This document shows, in pieces, positions 7,055 to 11,432 of a stretch of DNA of 11,432 nt. Where the stretch lies: positions 1 through 11,432 of the forward strand of contig CAZSWR010000102.1 of assembly GCA_964610885.1 (NCBI GenBank), given 5' to 3'. Source of the stretch: CAZSWR01 sp964610885. GTDB lineage: Bacteria; Bacteroidota; Ignavibacteria; Kapaibacteriales; UBA2268. Numbering within the stretch: the first letter of the stretch is position 1; the number at the start of each line of letters is the position of its first letter. A model generated the notes under the pieces. The model saw nothing but the letters and a program-made list of their open reading frames with translations. It was not told the origin of the DNA and did not search any database. The translations under genes and the position numbers were made by a program.

Positions 7055-7092
7055 TTAAATATGAAATTCATTTTTGATGAAAACATATTTAA
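7055..7092 (-). promoter_or_regulatory. Long two-part hairpin upstream of the carboxypeptidase
   Basis: TTAAATATG (7055-7063) and CATATTTAA (7084-7092) are perfect 9-bp inverted arms. Inside them, TTCAT (7067-7071) and ATGAA (7077-7081) add a further 5 bp around a TTTTG loop, with AAA and AA as a small internal loop. The structure ends 50 bp upstream of ATG 7004, so it is either a palindromic operator near the promoter or a hairpin in the 5' untranslated leader. Fourteen base pairs in 38 bases is more than expected by chance, even in AT-rich DNA. Confidence 0.5.
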
Positions 7093-7235
7093 AACAAATT
7101 ATTACGCAATTAATATGCCGAAATAATTGAGGTGAACACACATGGATCATTAACGTTTTGTGTGAGTGGACTCCGTTATTCCTTTTTTACTTTAGCAGTT
7201 GAATCTCAAAGTATTGTATCGTGGTTCAAGTTTCT

Positions 7236-7312
7236 AATCACCCCTGAAACGCATTGCTACGCAACGGATTTCTCTTCCCCTCCTTGGCAAGGAGGGGACA
7301 GGAGGGGTGGTT
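7236..7312. repeat. Compound palindromic element (three nested or adjacent stems)
   Basis: The outer arms AATCACCCCT (7236-7245) and AGGGGTGGTT (7303-7312) pair with one G-T wobble. They enclose a GC-rich hairpin CCCCTCCTTG-G-CAAGGAGGGG (7277-7297), a perfect 10-bp stem with a single central base, and a smaller TTGC-TAC-GCAA hairpin (7254-7264). The fold resembles a cloverleaf of about 77 bases. There is no coding potential. It is most likely a MITE-like or REP-like mobile palindrome located between the kinase and the carboxypeptidase. Confidence 0.6.
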
Positions 7313-7353
7313 ATTTCGAATAATTCGACATGTCTTAAACGATGTATTATCAA

Positions 7354-9261
7354 TCACGCTAATCCATTAGTAGGAATGGTTACCGTGAACCGAGTGCCCT
7401 TGCCGGGCTGGCTTTCCACGGTTATTGTCCCTTTGTGCGCGGCGACCGATTTCTTGACGATGGAAAGCCCAAGCCCATAGCCTGTGATATCGTTCACGTT
7501 GTTTGCGCGGTAGAATGTTTGGAAGAGATTCGGAAGGTCTTCCGGCGGGATACCGATGCCACGATCCTCCACGCAGACGGTCAGTTCGCCGAGTGTGCAA
7601 TTGACCTCGAGCTGCACCTGTTCGCCGCCGGGCGAATACTTAAGCGCATTTGATAGCAAGTTGTTGAGAATCAGCGCGAACAGGGTTTCGTCCACGTATG
7701 CATGGACAGCGTCTCCCTTGAAATCGAAGTTGATTCGGTGTTCGGCATGGCGGCTGAATTCCAAATCGTCGATTATCGAACGGCAGAAAGCCTGTAGGTC
7801 GATATTTTCGGGGTTGAACTCGAAATTGTCCGCATCCATTTTCCCGATAGTCATAACCTTCTCGATCATGTTGATCATCGTTAGGATAGTGCTTTGAATG
7901 CGTTCGCAGTGTTTAGCGGTTTCCTCGAGAGGCATATCCCGAGAGAATCGTTTCAACAAATCGGCCGAAATCATGATCGTCGTGAGTGGAGTGCGAAGTT
8001 CGTGGCCCACCATGGACAGGAACCGAGATTTCATCAGGCTTAGCTCGCGTTCGCGGTCCAAATTGTTCAACGATTGGTCTTCGGCGTTTTTTTCGGCAGT
8101 AACATCGATCAGTGTGATCACGAAATGGCACTCAGCCGGATCGACTGGCAAATACTTAATAGCCATATCGTATAGTCTTGGTGCGCCATCCCGATACAAC
8201 TGAAGAATTGCCTCGCCGGAGCCGCTTTGCCTGATCGAGGAATCGATGCAATCCCGAAGCGATTCGTGGAAATCCTCGGGGAAAATATCGAAAATGCTCT
8301 GCCCGACGATACTCTCCAGCGGCGCGGAGAGGCATTCGGCGAATAGCGGGTTGGCATTCTCGGCGGTCATATCCGACTCTCGGGCGATCATCATGGCGAT
8401 GGGGAGATTCCTGAAGATCAGGTTCATTTTGTCACTTGTCTTTTCCAACTCGTAGAGAGATTTTTTCGATGCCGTTACATCTTCGGAAATGCTGATGATT
8501 CTTTCTGCTTGGCCATCGCGGTTTTTCATGAGCAGGCGTTTGGTCGTGAAAACCTTGACGCCGCCGTCGATGGTCATCATTAAGTCGTCGGAGAGCGCAA
8601 AGGGCAATTGCCTTTCGGCCTGTTCCGCATCCCGGTTTTGCAGGTACGAACCCTTGAAGTGGCCGAAGACCTGCTCGCTGGTTTTCTCGCGGACGAATGA
8701 TTTTTTGAGTCCCAAAATGTTTTCGGCTGCCGGATTGGAATATGTATATCGGTTTGTTTTCAGGTCCTTAATGAACACAATAGCCGGCATTTGCTCGAAA
8801 ATTGAATCGGCCGATTCGTCGTCAGTTTGCAAATCTGTGACGTTCGGAACGAATCCCGCTTTGTATCTGTTCAATTCCTCCTTAACTCGGCGCAGCTCTA
8901 TTTCGCGGCCGATTATCGCAGGAATTCGGAAATACATGTCTCCCCAGATGATATGGTCGGCGCGCCGGCGCGATGCGCTTCGCGACACCTCCGGCGAGCA
9001 CGAAGAGTTGATTAGAATGAAAGCGGCTTCGGGGCAGAACTGCTTGCAATCCTTGAGCGCTTCGATCCAGTCAATGTGGATATTTTTCTCGAAGCAAAGC
9101 ACAAAATCCGGGTTGAAATTCTTCAACTCGTTCAATAGGGTTTCTTGGTTGGAATGCTCTTCTTTAGTGAAATTAATCCCAAAAGCGTCCAACTCGCTTT
9201 GGATTTTCTTCCACTCTTCTGGTGGAATATTGAGCAGGCTTATGTTTACGCTTGGGTTCAT
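7354..9261 (-). CDS. Soluble PAS-PAS sensor histidine kinase with pseudo-receiver N-terminus
   Basis: A 635-residue histidine kinase. I place the start at ATG 9261 and not the upstream TTG at 9282, because AGG lies 6 bases before this ATG. Domains: residues 1-130 fit a response-regulator receiver fold that has lost its acceptor (PDFVLCF at 51-57 where PDLVLxD is expected, and RADHIIWGD where GADDYxxK is expected). PAS 1 spans ~154-264 (MPAIVFIKD, ISISEDVTASK) and PAS 2 ~279-390 (NLPIAMM, ITLIDVTAEKNAE). HisKA follows, with SMVGHELRTPLTT and phospho-acceptor H420. The HATPase_c domain has the N box NLLSNALKYS (534-543), G1 DRGIG (566-570) and G2 GYGLGLS (594-600). No membrane helix is seen, so it should be cytoplasmic and sense through PAS. 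All catalytic boxes are intact. No cognate response regulator is in the window. Confidence 0.93.
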   Translation of the reverse strand: MNPSVNISLLNIPPEEWKKIQSELDAFGINFTKEEHSNQETLLNELKNFNPDFVLCFEKNIHIDWIEALKDCKQFCPEAAFILINSSCSPEVSRSASRRRADHIIWGDMYFRIPAIIGREIELRRVKEELNRYKAGFVPNVTDLQTDDESADSIFEQMPAIVFIKDLKTNRYTYSNPAAENILGLKKSFVREKTSEQVFGHFKGSYLQNRDAEQAERQLPFALSDDLMMTIDGGVKVFTTKRLLMKNRDGQAERIISISEDVTASKKSLYELEKTSDKMNLIFRNLPIAMMIARESDMTAENANPLFAECLSAPLESIVGQSIFDIFPEDFHESLRDCIDSSIRQSGSGEAILQLYRDGAPRLYDMAIKYLPVDPAECHFVITLIDVTAEKNAEDQSLNNLDRERELSLMKSRFLSMVGHELRTPLTTIMISADLLKRFSRDMPLEETAKHCERIQSTILTMINMIEKVMTIGKMDADNFEFNPENIDLQAFCRSIIDDLEFSRHAEHRINFDFKGDAVHAYVDETLFALILNNLLSNALKYSPGGEQVQLEVNCTLGELTVCVEDRGIGIPPEDLPNLFQTFYRANNVNDITGYGLGLSIVKKSVAAHKGTITVESQPGKGTRFTVTIPTNGLA

Positions 9262-9308
9262 TAGCAACCTGACGTTTAGCAAACTCGAACCGTTTGATTG
9301 ATTAATCC

Positions 9309-9380
9309 TGTTTTCAATGCTAAGATAAGGAATGTGTTGTATTCAATACAAGAATAAATGATATGTCTTGTTTCCAACAC
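9309..9380 (-). promoter_or_regulatory. Three ~30-bp-spaced 12-bp repeats upstream of the kinase
   Basis: TGTTTTCAATGC (9309-9320), TGTATTCAATAC (9338-9349) and TGTTTCCAACAC (9369-9380) share the pattern TGTwTyCAAyrC, at 29- and 31-bp intervals, all in the same orientation. The middle copy is also a perfect palindrome, TTGTAT-TCA-ATACAA (9337-9351). The array begins 47 bp upstream of the kinase ATG. This is the layout of an operator bound by a dimer on one face of the helix, and it could serve autoregulation of the kinase. Confidence 0.45.
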
Positions 9381-9495
9381 TAATCCTTATGAACGAACGT
9401 GGCGCGAGCATATTATTTCGAGATGGGACAGTTAACGTCTGAACCGCTGATTTTATTGATTCAATTGGTTTTTATGATTTTGTATTTTTTTTTAT

Positions 9496-9563
9496 TTGTC
9501 ATTCTCGCGAAGCGGGAATCTCCTCTTCAATTTTCTTGTCATTCTCGCGAAGCGGGAATGACA
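9496..9563. repeat. Two copies of a REP-like palindrome, 40 bp apart
   Basis: A 24-base sequence starting TTGTCATTCTCGCG is identical at 9496-9519 and 9536-9559. The right copy is a complete palindrome (9537-9563): TGTCATTC pairs with GAATGACA, and the inner C-G-C/G-C-G stem closes a GAA loop, giving 12 pairs with one T-G wobble. The left copy lacks the final GACA arm. The ATTCyC...GGGAAT core is reminiscent of the dRS3-type repeats of Neisseria, though no relationship is claimed. The right copy supplies the last codons and stop of the short secreted protein fragment. Confidence 0.75.
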
Positions 9564-9763
9564 GAACACCTTACTGCCGCCGCCCCCGGTTTGGTCCAGT
9601 TCCATCCGCGGACGAATATGTTAGGATTGGAAACGAAATGGTCATTTTTGAATTCTTCGAAAACAGTACCCGGGACGAATAAATTGTTCGGGTCTATTTT
9701 ATCTTGAGCCGTTGCAAAGCAAGAGAGGGCAATAAAGAGCAAAATATTGATATTCGTTTTCAT
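9539..9763 (-). CDS. Short secreted protein, probably the truncated N-terminus of a larger one
   Basis: 74 residues. Residues 1-20 (MKTNINILLFIALSCFATAQ) form a good Sec signal peptide, followed by about 44 residues of ordinary soluble sequence (DKIDPNNLFVPGTVFEEFKN..) with no recognised domain. The last residues (CSVIPASRE) and the stop are encoded by the REP-like palindrome at 9537-9563, so the natural C-terminus has probably been lost to insertion or deletion. The ATG lies 10 bp after the stop of the upstream beta-propeller gene, with GAGGAACGG overlapping that stop, so the two are translationally coupled in one operon. Sequence beyond the palindrome (9283-9495) shows no continuation. Whether the fragment is still functional is unknown. 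Confidence 0.55.
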   Translation of the reverse strand: MKTNINILLFIALSCFATAQDKIDPNNLFVPGTVFEEFKNDHFVSNPNIFVRGWNWTKPGAAAVRCSVIPASRE

Positions 9764-9773
9764 TTTCCGTTCC

Positions 9774-11120
9774 TCAGTTATTCACAATGAATTTATTCAC
9801 GGAAACGCTGCCGTCGGAAACGATTTTAATGAAGTAGGTACCGTTAGGAATTGCGGCCAAATCAATTGTGAATGAATGGCTTCCAATATCAAGGAATTCC
9901 TTAGTAATTGATTTAACTGTATTTCCAGATAAATCAATTATAGATATTTCTGTATTGCCTGGATTGCTCAATGCGAAGTCAAGCGTAATCGTGCTGTGCG
10001 CCGGGTTCGGGTACGTGATTGTAGCCTGAATCTTGTTGTCTGATTCTGTGGAAAGAAAACTGTTCGTTTTGTATAAGAATATTTTTCCACTTGATCCTCC
10101 AATGATATATTTGTTATTATTGCTAAAGCCTACATAATTAAATATCGATTGTGGATTTCTTTTGTATGTATAAACCATTTGTTTATTGATAATATCCCAC
10201 ACTTCAATCTCTTCTGTACCTGTTATTCCATTTCTCGGGAACGCGATGTATCTGTCGTCGGACGAGAAGTCCACATCAGGAATAGTGCTTGGATCTCCAT
10301 CAACGACTAAAACGACCTCTCCGGTTTCCACATCTGTGATGCGTGCGGCTTTGCCGTGAGATTCATATGTATAAGAAAAGAAGTATTTTCCTGTTTTTGA
10401 AGGTATGATATTTGGAATGCCAACAGTATAATCGCCATATTGATCAGTGAATTCTTTTATTGGTTCTAAGTTCAGTGTGTCATAAAGATATAAATTTGCT
10501 GAAAGAGTAGTTAATTTTTGCGTAGGAGGATCATAGTGAACCCGAGCAGTTTTAATTAGTATGTATTTGCCATCGTTAGTGAATGAGGAAAAAATTAACA
10601 TAGTTCTGTCATTATTCTCATCTAAATCAGTGCCAATATCTTTGTTCTTCAATAGTTTGCCGGTGCCAATATCCCAAATCCTCAGATACTTATACTCGTT
10701 GCCGTACGCACATACTTTGTTGTCCGGCGAAATTGAATATACTTCGGAGGGAGTTCCCGGATTCTCGAAAGTGTTAATTCTTGCGTATGTCTTTGTATCG
10801 ATAACGTATGGTAGTACTGGGTATTTCTCTACTCCCTGCTGGAGATTGGACAATATGTACTTTCCGTCTTTAGACCATTGATTATGCCAACCGCCAGGGC
10901 AGGAGATTGTTTTTTTCTTTTCTCCCGTAATTGTATTGATAAAGCAGAGTTCTTTGTCTGAAGAATTAAACGCCGCAATAGTGGAATCGTCTGGACTCCA
11001 GCATACATCATCAATTTGGTGGTACCACCTGAACCACACAGTATCCGCGTCGTTTGGGGCGGCGGCTTGGGCGAGCGCGCCACACGCGATGAAAGCAAAT
11101 AAAACCAATAACTTTTTCAT
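9774..11120 (-). CDS. Secreted WD40/beta-propeller-like protein with T9SS type A sorting domain
   Basis: 448 residues. A Sec signal peptide (MKKLLVLFAFIACGALAQAA) is followed by propeller-like repeats with the 'SPDD...ITG' style of WD40 or TolB-type blades: CWSPDDSTIAAF, SISPDNKVCAYG..LRIWDIGTGKLL, FSSDDRYIAFP..EVWDIINKQ and GFSNNNKYIIGG. The last 79 residues (370-448) start with YPNPAHSTITLDF and end PNGTYFIKIVSDGSVSVNKFIV, the layout of the type A C-terminal signal (TIGR04183 family) that sends proteins through the type IX system to the cell surface. Its ligand is unknown. The ATG at 11120 has AAAGGA at 5-base spacing, a clear Shine-Dalgarno sequence. It is the first gene of a two-gene operon with the short secreted fragment. 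Codon use is more AT-rich than that of the transporter or kinase. Confidence 0.9.
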   Translation of the reverse strand: MKKLLVLFAFIACGALAQAAAPNDADTVWFRWYHQIDDVCWSPDDSTIAAFNSSDKELCFINTITGEKKKTISCPGGWHNQWSKDGKYILSNLQQGVEKYPVLPYVIDTKTYARINTFENPGTPSEVYSISPDNKVCAYGNEYKYLRIWDIGTGKLLKNKDIGTDLDENNDRTMLIFSSFTNDGKYILIKTARVHYDPPTQKLTTLSANLYLYDTLNLEPIKEFTDQYGDYTVGIPNIIPSKTGKYFFSYTYESHGKAARITDVETGEVVLVVDGDPSTIPDVDFSSDDRYIAFPRNGITGTEEIEVWDIINKQMVYTYKRNPQSIFNYVGFSNNNKYIIGGSSGKIFLYKTNSFLSTESDNKIQATITYPNPAHSTITLDFALSNPGNTEISIIDLSGNTVKSITKEFLDIGSHSFTIDLAAIPNGTYFIKIVSDGSVSVNKFIVNN

Positions 11121-11362
11121 AAAAATCCTTTAGAATTAGTTAAGAAATAACGATTAAAGCAGCCGGAAATAAATTATCAACTACTTAAATCGAATAACAC
11201 ACGAATTACCCGATTTGGGCAGCAGTATTGTTAATAATCGGAATTTATGAAAATATTTTGTGTTATCAAAGATATAAATGCTGTCTGAACTGTGATTAAA
11301 TGATTATTTTGATTGGTGTGATTTATTTCTTAATCTCTTCTTTTTTCATAGTAATCATTTAA
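11121..11362. other. Upstream region of the T9SS protein gene
   Basis: AT-rich and non-coding on both strands. On the minus strand a TATCTTTG (complement of 11267-11274) matches the TAnnTTTG -7 consensus, about 147 bp before the ATG. I see no well-placed -33 TTG, so this promoter is only a possibility. No terminator or RNA gene is apparent. Confidence 0.35.
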
Positions 11363-11414
11363 ATCAGCTTAATCAATGGTGCAGACATTATCAGCTTAAT
11401 CAACGGTGCAGACA
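11363..11414. repeat. Two-copy 27-bp tandem direct repeat
   Basis: ATCAGCTTAATCAAyGGTGC and the next five bases (AGACA) occur at 11363-11387 and 11390-11414, with a single T/C difference and a period of 27 bp. The second copy is followed by GCTACATAAAAAAAGCCC at the window edge, so it is not clear whether the array continues. The repeat unit is not a palindrome and has no coding context visible here. Confidence 0.6.
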
Positions 11415-11432
11415 GCTACATAAAAAAAGCCC

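Larger units (their letters stand above)
7005..7353. other. 349-bp intergenic region between kinase 3' end and carboxypeptidase start
   Basis: This region holds the leader hairpin (7055-7092) and the compound palindromic element (7236-7312), both described separately. I found no CAAAnnTA (the reverse complement of TAnnTTTG) that would mark a Bacteroidota promoter for the carboxypeptidase. No gene is supported: the reading at 7132-7323 runs through the palindromic element. Confidence 0.5.

Noticed and set aside
7005..7353. Terminator for the histidine kinase
   Set aside because: The GC-rich palindrome at 7277-7297 is not followed by a T-run on the minus strand, so I list it as a repeat only.
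8489..9301. 270-residue plus-strand open frame antisense to the histidine kinase
   Set aside because: Serine-rich shadow frame without any domain; the kinase on the other strand is unambiguous.
9399..9707. 102-residue plus-strand reading with a hydrophobic stretch
   Set aside because: It runs through both REP-like palindromes and then antisense to a gene with a signal peptide; the hydrophobic part comes from a T-rich tract.

Overview
The window most likely comes from a member of the Bacteroidota/Chlorobiota/Ignavibacteria/Kapabacteria assemblage. The main evidence is the 448-residue secreted protein on the right, whose C-terminal ~80 residues look like a type IX secretion (T9SS) type A sorting domain. 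Several genes also start without a Shine-Dalgarno sequence, and the intergenic regions carry many small hairpin repeats with a GTA/TAC triloop, a style I associate with these phyla. No RNA gene, IS transposase or CRISPR array was seen.

Layout. Bases 1-86 are the 3' end of a GC-richer gene. An AT-rich plus-strand block follows (about 87-2750). It holds a DUF262 + HNH (GmrSD/SspE-like) nuclease-family gene and a small two-helix membrane protein of unknown function; composition and content suggest an acquired, possibly defensive, insert. A small four-helix membrane protein (minus, 2796-3215) converges on it. A concentrative nucleoside transporter (plus, 3590-4921) comes next, ending in a clear intrinsic terminator. 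About 940 bases without a gene (4991-5930) hold a cluster of short palindromic repeats.

The right half is all minus strand. It contains a Tat-exported S66-family LD-carboxypeptidase (5931-7004), a soluble PAS-PAS histidine kinase with a degenerate receiver-like N-terminus (7354-9261), a short secreted-protein fragment that ends inside a 27-base palindrome (9539-9763), and the T9SS-type beta-propeller-like protein (9774-11120). The last two form a translationally coupled pair. The right edge has a two-copy 27-bp tandem repeat.

How the genes work together. Most look like independent units. Nucleoside uptake and peptidoglycan-peptide recycling are housekeeping scavenging roles. The kinase has no response regulator in view. 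The unusual material is the DUF262 block, the pseudo-receiver kinase with three ~30-bp-spaced repeats upstream, the leader hairpin of the carboxypeptidase, and the palindromic repeat families.
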